The position numbers were made by a program, and so were the translations under genes. Below are positions 26,278 to 33,116 of a stretch of DNA of 38,403 bases, piece after piece. The stretch spans positions 1 to 38,403 of the forward strand of contig NZ_SOZA01000046.1 in assembly GCF_004519305.1 (NCBI RefSeq), in the 5' to 3' direction. A model generated the notes under the pieces. It searched no databases. It saw nothing but the letters and a program-made list of their open reading frames with translations, and had not been told where the DNA came from. Each line of letters begins with the position of its first letter. Positions within the stretch are counted from its first letter, which is position 1. The stretch comes from Pseudomonas sp. RIT623 (lineage in GTDB: Bacteria > Pseudomonadota > Gammaproteobacteria > Pseudomonadales > Pseudomonadaceae).

Positions 26278-26970
26278 ATGTTTGCCAAGCACCGTTGGTT
26301 GAACCTCTCCTTGGCCCTGGGCAGCCTGGCGCTGCTGGCCGCTTGCGAACAGAAAAGCTTCGAGATCCTGCCGCCCATTCCAGTGGAGCAACTGGAGGTG
26401 CTCGGCGTGCAGACGCCGATCAAGAGCGTGCACTTTCATGACCGCGACGGCGAGGGTTTGCTGGTATTGAGCCGGGTCGATGGCCAGGCCACCGACCCGG
26501 ATACCGAGGAAGAGGTCGACAAGGTGGTGCTCAAGGCCACCGTGTATGGCCGCGCCGCCGGTGGCGATGCCTTCAAGGCACGCTGGCAGATCGAGCAGGA
26601 GACCACCTGTGCCGGCCTTGACCTGGATGTCGACTTCTATGCCGACGTCAGCGATGTCAGCGACCTGAACAAGGACGGCGTGGCCGAAGTGACCGTGGCC
26701 AGCCATGCGTTCTGCGGTGGTGGGATCGACCCGCACGACATCGCCATCGAGATGCGCGAAGGGCAGGCCAGCTACACCATCACCGGCCAGTCGCTGATCG
26801 CCCCGCCCGGCGAGGACCCGTTCGGCGGAGAACGCGAGGACAGCGCCTCGCTCAAAGGCGCGCCACAGGTGCTGCGCGAGCATATGGATGCGGTGTGGCA
26901 GCAGGTCTACAAACGGCCGTGGAACGATTCGGTCAGCACGCCGGACGACGGCCCCGACGACGCCGAATAG
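26278..26970 (+). CDS. Predicted lipoprotein with a calcium-loop-like segment, function unknown
   Basis: The protein has 230 residues. A lipoprotein signal ends in LLAAC (Cys23), which fixes the ATG at 26278; the in-frame GTG at 26233 would give an over-long signal. The mature part is acidic and beta-rich, with two cysteine positions (TTCAG, AFCGGG) that could pair. DLNKDGVAEVTVAS (about 130-143) has the DxNxDGxxE spacing of calcium-binding EF-hand/FG-GAP-type loops. The C-terminus is Asp/Glu-rich. I do not recognise a named family. It leads a run of small plus-strand genes to 27873. Confidence 0.75.
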   Translation: MFAKHRWLNLSLALGSLALLAACEQKSFEILPPIPVEQLEVLGVQTPIKSVHFHDRDGEGLLVLSRVDGQATDPDTEEEVDKVVLKATVYGRAAGGDAFKARWQIEQETTCAGLDLDVDFYADVSDVSDLNKDGVAEVTVASHAFCGGGIDPHDIAIEMREGQASYTITGQSLIAPPGEDPFGGEREDSASLKGAPQVLREHMDAVWQQVYKRPWNDSVSTPDDGPDDAE

Positions 26971-27072
26971 CCGCGTTCTATACTGGCGGTTGTGACGCAC
27001 CGCACACCGTTGCCCGGCGCTATTCAAGGCGGCGTGTCGGCGGCCGACACAGTGGTTACAGGAGACCATGCC

Positions 27073-27399
27073 ATGCTGCCGCCGATCATCCCGCTCAGTG
27101 CCGCCCCCGTGACCTCGCAACAGGATCCGGTCAAGCCGCCGCCGACCATTCCCCCTGTGGTGCCGGCGCAGCCTGCCTCCAGCGACGCCAGCGTCGACCT
27201 CAAGCGTCATCGCGACCCCGAGGAGCAAGTGCTGTTGCTGCGTGACGAGCAGCGCCGCCAGCAACAGCGGCGCGAGCAGGCCGAAGCCGAGCGCCATGAG
27301 GCCATGCCAGGCGATGAGCTCAATGCCGACAACACCGTACCGGTAGCGCCGTTGGGCGAGCGCACGCGCCAGGGCTTGCTGGTGGATATCGAAGTCTGA
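27073..27399 (+). CDS. Small Pro/Gln/Arg-rich protein, function unknown
   Basis: This 108-residue soluble protein has a proline-rich first half (PPPTIPPVVPAQP) and a highly charged predicted helix (RDEQRRQQQRREQAEAERHE, about residues 57-76) that could form a coiled coil, then an acidic end with RTRQGLLVDIEV. The ATG at 27073 is preceded by AGGAG with an 8-base gap, better than the in-frame start at 26992. It is probably a conserved Pseudomonas hypothetical. Gap to the upstream lipoprotein gene is 102 bp, with a TATACT hexamer at 26979-26984 that may serve as a -10 element. Confidence 0.7.
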   Translation: MLPPIIPLSAAPVTSQQDPVKPPPTIPPVVPAQPASSDASVDLKRHRDPEEQVLLLRDEQRRQQQRREQAEAERHEAMPGDELNADNTVPVAPLGERTRQGLLVDIEV

Positions 27400-27418
27400 C
27401 TAGTCAGCACCCACGCTT

Positions 27419-27435
27419 GCCTTCATCATGAAGGC
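27419..27435. other. Perfect 8-1-8 hairpin GCCTTCAT-C-ATGAAGGC
   Basis: It sits 19 bp after the stop of the 108-residue gene and 24 bp before the next start. There is no T-run after it, so a role as operator or mRNA-stabilising stem is as likely as termination. Confidence 0.5.
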
Positions 27436-27459
27436 CTCTGCTGTCCGTCGAGCCCGCCC

Positions 27460-27621
27460 ATGAGCCAAGACAACCTGATCGACTTCGGTGCCGAGCGCGC
27501 CAAACGTATCCATGACCTCAACGACAAGCGCCTGAACGACATGCGTCAGGCTTTCGAGCAAGCCATGCCGCTGAGCCAGGCCAAGAAGAAAAAACCCAAG
27601 GGCAAGCCGAAGAAGCGTTAA
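27460..27621 (+). CDS. 53-residue basic protein, function unknown
   Basis: The frame from the ATG at 27460 encodes an acidic/amphipathic helix (MSQDNLIDFGAERAKRIHDL..., MRQAFEQAMPL) followed by a lysine-rich tail KKKKPKGKPKKR. Codon use matches the neighbours (third-position C/G bias) over the whole length, which supports coding. The ribosome binding site is weak, so it may be translated from a transcript shared with the gene 60 bp upstream. The tail suggests binding to nucleic acid or another polyanion, but that is inference. Confidence 0.65.
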   Translation: MSQDNLIDFGAERAKRIHDLNDKRLNDMRQAFEQAMPLSQAKKKKPKGKPKKR

Positions 27622-27675
27622 AAACTGATTCAGGTCAACCCCGCACCCGCCTTGCGTGCCCGGCCCCGGGCACCT

Positions 27676-27717
27676 TTGACTCCGGTCAATTTTCTCTCCC
27701 CCGGCATTGGTTACCTT
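27676..27717 (+). promoter_or_regulatory. Candidate ANR/FNR-dependent class II promoter of the ccoM-like gene
   Basis: TTGACTCCGGTCAA (27676-27689) matches the FNR/ANR box TTGAY-N4-RTCAA with perfect dyad symmetry. A TACCTT hexamer at 27712-27717 can serve as -10, which puts the box centre near -41.5, the class II activation position. This fits oxygen-responsive control of the downstream small membrane protein gene. Confidence 0.7.
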
Positions 27718-27756
27718 GCACCCATCGGATGACGGCACACCAAGGGAGGGGCCGAC

Positions 27757-27873
27757 ATGTTCTTCGACAACGTGGTTATCGCAGGTGTGGTAACGGTCGG
27801 ATTGATGTTGGCGTTCTTCGCCGGTCTGGGGATTTTCATCTGGAAGGATTCGAAAAAGCGCAATCAGCGCTGA
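27757..27873 (+). CDS. ccoM: Small membrane protein, probable cbb3 oxidase subunit CcoM
   Basis: The 38-residue protein (MFFDNVVIAGVVTVGLMLAF then FAGLGIFIWKDSKKRNQR) is one transmembrane helix with a short N-terminus and a basic cytoplasmic end. Length and sequence (FxDNVVxAGVxTVGLMxAFFAGxGxFIWKD) fit CcoM, a small subunit found in Pseudomonas cbb3-type cytochrome c oxidase and involved in its stability or assembly. It has a strong GGGAGGGG ribosome binding site 5 bases before the ATG, an ANR-type box upstream and a terminator downstream. No cco structural genes are in the window. The identification is from memory of the family, not a search; another small bitopic membrane protein is the alternative. 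Confidence 0.78.
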   Translation: MFFDNVVIAGVVTVGLMLAFFAGLGIFIWKDSKKRNQR

Positions 27874-27907
27874 ATCGTTCCGGGTTCAGGAGCACGCAAG
27901 GCATTTA

Positions 27908-27933
27908 GGGCGACTTCGGTCGCCCATTTTTTT
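27908..27933 (+). terminator. Intrinsic terminator after the ccoM-like gene
   Basis: GGGCGAC-TTCG-GTCGCCC, a 7 bp stem with UUCG tetraloop, is followed by ATTTTTTT. It begins 35 bp after the stop codon. Confidence 0.93.
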
Positions 27934-27982
27934 GCCTGGAAGAAATGCCGTTGGGCGCCAGCCATCCAGCACGGCTACAAAC

Positions 27983-28711
27983 TCAAGGCTGCTGTGCCGT
28001 GGCCGCCAGCACGATCTCGCGGATGCACACCTGTTGTGGTTGCTGATACGCCCAGACGATCGCCCCGGCCACATCCTCGGCCGCCAGTACCACGCCGCCC
28101 ATGTCGTTGGCTTTCCACGCCTCGTAGTCACGCTTGATGCCCTCGTCGGTGGTGTGCCCGAGCAGTTCGGTCTCCACGGCTCCAGGGGCGATGGTCACCA
28201 CGCGCACATTGTACGCTGCCAATTCCTCGCGCAGGTTCTCCGACAACCCATGCACGGCGAACTTGCTGCCCACATAGGCGACATGGCTGGGGAAGGTCTT
28301 GCGCCCGGCCACCGAACTGACATTGATCAGGGTGCCCCGGCGCCGTTCGCGCATACCGCCGACCAAGGCATGCACGCCGTTGAGCAGACCCTTCACGTTG
28401 ACGTCGAACATGCGCTCCCACTGTTGTGGGTCTTGCTCGTGCATCTGGCCCAGCAGCATCACGCCTGCGTTGTTCACCAGCGCGTCGGCCGGTCCGTACA
28501 GCGTCTCGGCTTCGGTCACTGCCGCAACCAGCGCCGCGCGATCTCGGATATCCACGGCACGGCACAGGCAGTTGGGCAGCGCCAGCGCCTCCAAGCGCTC
28601 CAGTCGTCGGGCGATCAGCAGCAGTGGGTGGCCAGCGGCGGCGAACAGTCGGGCGGTGGCGGCGCCGATGCCGGAGCTGGCGCCGGTGACGACGATCAGT
28701 GGTTTGTTCAT
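27983..28711 (-). CDS. Short-chain dehydrogenase/reductase (SDR)
   Basis: The protein has 242 residues, the classical SDR length. The cofactor motif is TGASSGIG (about 9-16), NNAG is at about 82-85, and the active site has Ser in INVSSVAG and YVGSK (Tyr-x-x-x-Lys). It is an NADP(H)-type oxidoreductase close to the YdfG/serine-3-dehydrogenase-like group; the substrate is unknown. The ATG at 28711 has GGAGG 5 bases upstream. It diverges from a LysR gene across 101 bp, an arrangement that suggests the regulator controls it. It converges with the ccoM-like gene and its terminator. Confidence 0.9.
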   Translation of the reverse strand: MNKPLIVVTGASSGIGAATARLFAAAGHPLLLIARRLERLEALALPNCLCRAVDIRDRAALVAAVTEAETLYGPADALVNNAGVMLLGQMHEQDPQQWERMFDVNVKGLLNGVHALVGGMRERRRGTLINVSSVAGRKTFPSHVAYVGSKFAVHGLSENLREELAAYNVRVVTIAPGAVETELLGHTTDEGIKRDYEAWKANDMGGVVLAAEDVAGAIVWAYQQPQQVCIREIVLAATAQQP

Positions 28712-28726
28712 GGGTGCCTCCAAGGC

Positions 28727-28741
28727 ATAATCGTTATCGAT
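28727..28741. promoter_or_regulatory. AT-rich dyad in the SDR / LysR divergent region
   Basis: ATAATCGTTATCGAT contains ATAA-TCG-TTAT symmetry and a T-N11-A spacing typical of LysR-type binding sites, midway between the divergent starts. The match is loose. Confidence 0.35.
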
Positions 28742-28812
28742 GGCCTGAATTCTAGGTAGTCATTCCCGGCCTGAAAAACGGCTTATTTCTTTGGATGGCA
28801 TCGGATTTACCT

Positions 28813-29643
28813 ATGGATATGCGTCACCTCAAGGCTTTTATCGCGGTGTTCGAAGCGCGCAACATCACTGCCGCCGCGCAACGCTTGTGTGTGGCACAGC
28901 CCACCTTGTCGGTGACCATTCGCCAGCTGGAGGACGACCTGGGCACGCCGTTGTTCTTGCGCCAGGCCCGCGGGGTGACGGTGAGCGAGCAGGCTCGCGA
29001 ACTCTACCCTCAGGCCTGCCGCATGGTGGCCGAGGCCGAAGCGCTGCGTCTGCGGTTTCGCCAAGGCCAGCAGCGGATAGCCTTGGCCTTGGGGGTCGAG
29101 CCGGACATCGCCCCGGCGCAGGTCGAAGCCTGCGTACGCCTGGCCAGCGAGGCAGTGGCCGGGTTGCAGTTGACCTTGCTGGAGGGCTGCGACGGCGATG
29201 CGCGGTTGGCCGATGAAGCCCAACGCTGCGAGGACGAACTGTTTTTGCCGCTCTGGGAGGAAGCGTTCGTGCGGGTGATGGCCATTGGCAGCCAACCCGA
29301 CGGGCGCTGGGTCAGTTGTCCGCAACATGCGTCGCACCAGCGCTTGATGGGCTTGTATGGCGATGGCGAGCAGGTGGCGCAGGCCGCTTCGCTGCAATTG
29401 GCCCTGGCCATGGTCGCCGCTGGTCTGGGAGCGGCCTGGTTGCCGCAGTCGTTGGTCGAGCGGCATCCGGGCGTCTATTGGCAACCGGGCAGTGGCCCGG
29501 GCCTGCGGCGACGGATCGGACTGTGCCTGACCCACCAAGCTTTGCAACTCCCTGCACTGGCCTTGCTGTGGGAGCGGGCAGGCCCTGGGTTGGAGGGCAT
29601 CGGCTTTGCCGATGCTCGCCAAGCAAGCCCGCTCCCACGTTGA
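28813..29643 (+). CDS. LysR-family transcriptional regulator
   Basis: The 276-residue protein begins MDMRHLKAFIAVFEARNITA, with the LysR helix-turn-helix (about 3-60, including RLCVAQPTLSVTIRQLEDDL). The effector-binding domain is rather short and partly degenerate but includes MVAAGLGAAWLPQSL, typical of the second lobe. The start at 28813 is chosen over the in-frame ATG at 28795 because the family begins there; neither has a clear ribosome binding site. The last 25 or so codons (from about 29568) read through a REP-like inverted repeat, so the natural C-terminus was probably altered by a REP. It diverges from an SDR gene it may regulate. Confidence 0.88.
   Translation: MDMRHLKAFIAVFEARNITAAAQRLCVAQPTLSVTIRQLEDDLGTPLFLRQARGVTVSEQARELYPQACRMVAEAEALRLRFRQGQQRIALALGVEPDIAPAQVEACVRLASEAVAGLQLTLLEGCDGDARLADEAQRCEDELFLPLWEEAFVRVMAIGSQPDGRWVSCPQHASHQRLMGLYGDGEQVAQAASLQLALAMVAAGLGAAWLPQSLVERHPGVYWQPGSGPGLRRRIGLCLTHQALQLPALALLWERAGPGLEGIGFADARQASPLPR
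29568..29639. repeat. REP-like inverted repeat inside the 3' end of the LysR gene
   Basis: GTGGGAGCGGGC (29568-29579) is mirrored by GCCCGCTCCCAC (29628-29639), with GCATCGGC-TTT-GCCGATGC nested inside. GGGAGCGGGC is the core of a second Pseudomonas REP family. The LysR stop codon follows within 5 bases. Confidence 0.75.
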
Positions 29644-29652
29644 CCGTTTGGC

Positions 29653-30411
29653 TCAGAGGAACATCCCGCCGGAGACCTCCAGGCGTTGCCCGCTGATCCA
29701 GCCGTTGCCGTCCTCCAGCAGCAGCGCGATGGCCGCGCCGATATCGTCCGGCAGCCCGACCCGGCCCAGGGCGGTGTTACCTGCAATGAAGTCATTGACC
29801 TGCGCGTTGTCACGTACCAGGCCGCCGCCGAAGTCGGTCTCGATGGCGCCGGGGGCGAGGATGTTGACGCGAATGCCGCGCGTACCCAACTCCTTGGCCT
29901 GGTAACGGGTCAGGACTTCCATCGCGCCTTTCATGGCCGCATAGGCGGCGTAGCCAGGCAGGGCGAAGCGGGTCAGACCGGTGGAGATGTTGACGATGCG
30001 GCCACCATTGGCCAGAACTGGCAGCAGGCGTTGGGTCAGGAAGAACGGGCCCTTGAGCTGAATGTTCAGCAACTGGTCGAACTGTGCCTCGCTGGTTTCG
30101 CTGAACGGCACGTTCAGGCCGATGCCGGCGTTGTTCACCAGGTAGTCAAGCGGGCGCCCCTCGAATTGCTGTGCGAGGGTTTCGCTCAGTCGCTCGACGA
30201 AGGTGGCGAAACTGGCGCTGTCGCTGACATCCAGTTGCAGCATCGCTGCGCGCACCCCGGCCTGCTCCAGCGAGGCGGCCACGGCGCGGGCTTCGTCGGC
30301 TTTGCTGTGATAGGTGCCGATGATGTCGATACCACGCCTGGCCAGGTGTTCGGCAGTGTTCCTGCCCAGGCCGCGGCTGGCGCCGGTGATCAGTGCAATT
30401 TTGCGAGTCAT
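29653..30411 (-). CDS. Short-chain dehydrogenase/reductase (SDR), second
   Basis: The 252-residue classical SDR has TGASRGLG (about 9-16), NNAGIG (about 89-94), catalytic Ser in VNISTGLT, YAAMK as Tyr-x-x-x-Lys, and the C-terminal ISGQRLEVSGGMFL seen in FabG-like members. The arrangement resembles 3-oxoacyl-reductase-like oxidoreductases; the substrate is unknown. The ATG at 30411 has AAGG 8 bases upstream; the longer open frame upstream reads antisense through the neighbouring LysR gene and is not coding. It diverges from a LysR gene across 115 bp and probably is its target. Confidence 0.92.
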   Translation of the reverse strand: MTRKIALITGASRGLGRNTAEHLARRGIDIIGTYHSKADEARAVAASLEQAGVRAAMLQLDVSDSASFATFVERLSETLAQQFEGRPLDYLVNNAGIGLNVPFSETSEAQFDQLLNIQLKGPFFLTQRLLPVLANGGRIVNISTGLTRFALPGYAAYAAMKGAMEVLTRYQAKELGTRGIRVNILAPGAIETDFGGGLVRDNAQVNDFIAGNTALGRVGLPDDIGAAIALLLEDGNGWISGQRLEVSGGMFL

Positions 30412-30526
30412 GTCGATTACCTTGGGTGGGGGACGATGGATGACAAGGTTATTGGTCGGCAGGTGGCTGTTAAATCCTGTGATTCCGGAAATACTGTTCG
30501 GTAATTTCAGACAATAGGCACCCTCT

Positions 30527-31444
30527 ATGAACAAGCTCGACCTGTTGCGCACTTTTGTCAGGGTTAGCGAGCTGAGCAGTTTCACCCTGGCCGGCGAGAG
30601 CCTCGGCTTGCCGCGTTCGACTGTGTCCGAGCAGGTGCGGGCGTTGGAGAGCTTGCTGGGCACACGCTTGTTCAACCGTACCACCCGCCGGGTACAGGCG
30701 ACCCAGGATGGCATCTTGCTGTACGAGCGCGGCAAGGACCTGCTGTCGGGGATGGACGAGATCGAGAGCCTGTTCCGCGGCGATGACGCCGAGCTGGCCG
30801 GGCGCCTGCGCATAGACCTGCCGACCATGATGGCGCGGCGGCTGATCGTGCCGGCGCTGCCGCAGTTTCTCGAGCGTTTCCCGCGGCTAGAGGTGGAAAT
30901 CAGTTGTACCGATCGCCAGGTAGACCTGCTGCGTGAAGGCTTTGACTGCGTGATGCGCATCGGCGCGCTGAGCGACCTGGACGTGGTGGCGCGACCCGTG
31001 GGACGGTTGAGCATGCGCAATTGCGCGAGTCCCGCTTACCTTGAGCGCTACGGCGTGCCGCATACCTTGGAAGACCTGGTCGAACACCGTCTGGTCCACT
31101 ATGTGCGCAACCTTGGCGCGCGCAGCCAGGGGTTCGAGTACGAGCAGGAGGGCGAGTTGCGCTTCCAGGCCATGGGCGGCGTGGTCACGGTGAACAATGC
31201 CGAGGCATATTCCGCGGCCTGCCTGGCGGGCCTGGGGTTGATCCAGGTGCCGGCGGTCGGGGTCGATGAGCACCTGCGCCGCGGCGAGTTGGTGGCGCTG
31301 CTCGAACCATGGCAAGCCCGGGCCATGCCGGTGTCGCTGCTGTATGCCCGGCAGCGCCACGTGCCGCGTCGGGTCCAGGCGTTCATGAATTGGCTGGCGG
31401 TGTTGTTGCAGTCGCAGGTCGATCCAGTGGCAGGCAAAAGCTGA
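30527..31444 (+). CDS. LysR-family transcriptional regulator, second
   Basis: The full-length LysR protein has 305 residues. Its N-terminal helix-turn-helix MNKLDLLRTFVRVSELSSFT...LGLPRSTVSEQVRALESLLG (1-48) is followed by the effector domain from about 90, with IDLPTMMARRLIVPALPQFL and AACLAGLGLIQVP. It belongs to the large CrgA/PA-type group common beside SDR genes. It diverges from the SDR gene; TTCCGGAA (30483-30490) in the shared region is a candidate core site. Its last 62 bases overlap the convergent histidine kinase gene. Confidence 0.93.
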   Translation: MNKLDLLRTFVRVSELSSFTLAGESLGLPRSTVSEQVRALESLLGTRLFNRTTRRVQATQDGILLYERGKDLLSGMDEIESLFRGDDAELAGRLRIDLPTMMARRLIVPALPQFLERFPRLEVEISCTDRQVDLLREGFDCVMRIGALSDLDVVARPVGRLSMRNCASPAYLERYGVPHTLEDLVEHRLVHYVRNLGARSQGFEYEQEGELRFQAMGGVVTVNNAEAYSAACLAGLGLIQVPAVGVDEHLRRGELVALLEPWQARAMPVSLLYARQRHVPRRVQAFMNWLAVLLQSQVDPVAGKS

Positions 31445-32597
31445 ACAGGGTGCCGGCCTCGCTACTGGAGGTCACCTCTATATGACCGCCATGCGCCAGG
31501 GCGATCTGGTTGGCGATGTACAGGCCCAAGCCAAGGCCTTCCCGCGGCGTGCCCGACAGCGGGCGGCTGAACGGTTGGAACAGCAGCGGTAAGGACTGTG
31601 GCGCAATGGGCGCCCCCTCGTTATGCACGCTGAGTATGAAGCTGCCGTCGGTCAGTGCGGCGCGGACCTTCACTTCGCCCAGTGGATCACCGTGGTCCAA
31701 GGCGTTGGCGATCAGGTTGGAAAGTAGCTGGGTGATCCGTTCGCGGTCGCACAATACGCCGGCGACTGGGCCTATCTCCAGGGTGATACGCCGCTGCGGT
31801 TGGACTCTCTGCAGCTCGGAGGCGACATGTTCCAGGGCGGTGCGCAGGTCGTCGCAGGGCTCCAGGTTCAGCGGGATGCCCGCGCCCAGGCGGCCGCGGG
31901 CGAAGTCCAGCATGTCGCGCACCAACTGCGTGGCGCGTAGTCCGCAGGTGAGGATATGACGAGCGATGGCCTGCTGCTTGTCGTCTTGTATGCGCTGGGT
32001 CAGCAGCTCGGCCCCGGCAGTAATGGCGAACAGTGGGTTGCGCAGGTCATGGCCGAGCACGGCGATGAACTGTTCGCGTACCTCGGCGCTGGCCCGTTCC
32101 TTTTCCAGGGCGCGCTCCGTGCACTGGGCGTTTTCCTCGCTTTCGATCTGGATTGCCAGCAGGCGGGCGAAAGATTCCATCATCGGCTGGATGGCCGTGC
32201 CCTTGAGCGGCGTCGGGTTGCTGTCCAGGGCGCAGATGGTGCCGAAGAAGGCGCCATCGGTGCGTAGCACGGGGACCGAGATGTAGCTTTCGAAACGATA
32301 CAGCCTTGGGGTGCGATGGTGGCAGTACTGCTCATCCGTACTGGCCTTGTCGATCACGATGGTTTGCCGGGTGCTGCGGATTTCGTGACACAGGGTGGTG
32401 GCGACATCGAGTTCGTCGCCGACCTGCAGGCCAAAGCCGAGGGTGTCGAGCACGGCGCAAGCGGTCCAACTGCTGTCGGTGACCCGTGCCACGGCGGCAA
32501 AGCGTAGGCCGGTGGTTTCGCAAATCACCTGGAGGACGGCCGGTACGGCGGTGATGCGGCTAATGATGGCGATGTCGGCGGTGACGGCCTGGGTCAT
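31383..32597 (-). CDS. GAF-domain sensor histidine kinase
   Basis: The 404-residue protein has an N-terminal GAF domain (about 15-155, with RFESYISVPV and FFGTICALDSNP), a short coiled linker and a HisKA dimerisation domain with the H-box VLGHDLRNPL (His183). The ATPase domain has an N-box LLSNLIANALDHG and a G-box GLGLGLYIAN; the D-box is the degenerate HNEGAPI, as in several soluble phytochrome-like kinases. There are no transmembrane segments, so it is cytoplasmic and senses an intracellular ligand. No response regulator gene is adjacent, so it is an orphan kinase here. The C-terminal 20 codons overlap the LysR gene tail to tail. Confidence 0.92.
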   Translation of the reverse strand: MTQAVTADIAIISRITAVPAVLQVICETTGLRFAAVARVTDSSWTACAVLDTLGFGLQVGDELDVATTLCHEIRSTRQTIVIDKASTDEQYCHHRTPRLYRFESYISVPVLRTDGAFFGTICALDSNPTPLKGTAIQPMMESFARLLAIQIESEENAQCTERALEKERASAEVREQFIAVLGHDLRNPLFAITAGAELLTQRIQDDKQQAIARHILTCGLRATQLVRDMLDFARGRLGAGIPLNLEPCDDLRTALEHVASELQRVQPQRRITLEIGPVAGVLCDRERITQLLSNLIANALDHGDPLGEVKVRAALTDGSFILSVHNEGAPIAPQSLPLLFQPFSRPLSGTPREGLGLGLYIANQIALAHGGHIEVTSSSEAGTLFSFCLPLDRPATATTPPANS

Positions 32598-32783
32598 GAA
32601 AATCCGGATCCGATGGCGGCTGAAGCAGCTTGGAAAAATCAGTCTAGCGGGCCTTGAGGCTGCGTTGGAAAAACCTTGGCGAACGGTCTGCTACATGGGG
32701 TAGTCTGGCACCTGCGCGTTGCCCGCCAGAGGCGACCGTTTGCCCGGCGTGCGTCACTTCCGAACTTTTTGCGAGGTAACGCC

Positions 32784-33116
32784 ATGGCCATTACATCCCA
32801 GGACATCTGCAACGCTGCCGACCAGCTCAAGGGCTTCGTTGGTTTCCACGGCAAGCGCGGCACTCATATCGTGCGTTTTTCCGAAGATTCGTTCGGCATG
32901 GATGTGGCTGACGACAGCATCACCCCCTGTAGTGAATTCGTCTGGCGGCTCGAGGCCGATACCCGCATGGCGTTGTGCAGGACACGGCTGGCGCTGCTGC
33001 TGGAGCAGCATGTGGATGACCGCTTGAACATCGGCGAGCCGCTGCGGCTTTACCTGCGGCGTACCGACCTGCCGGAGATCGTCGCCGAGCGCAACGTGCG
33101 TCAGCTCACGTCCTGA
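32784..33116 (+). CDS. Small conserved Pseudomonas protein (probably DUF2025)
   Basis: The 110-residue protein begins MAITSQDICNAADQLKGFVG and includes HIVRFSEDSFGMDVADDSIT and a C-terminal helix-strand region RLYLRRTDLPEIVAERN. I believe this is the DUF2025 family, which is largely confined to Pseudomonas and has no known function. GAGGT lies 6 bases before the ATG. It lies between the convergent CHASE4 gene (16 bp tail-to-tail overlap) and the divergent histidine kinase gene (186 bp gap). Confidence 0.8.
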   Translation: MAITSQDICNAADQLKGFVGFHGKRGTHIVRFSEDSFGMDVADDSITPCSEFVWRLEADTRMALCRTRLALLLEQHVDDRLNIGEPLRLYLRRTDLPEIVAERNVRQLTS

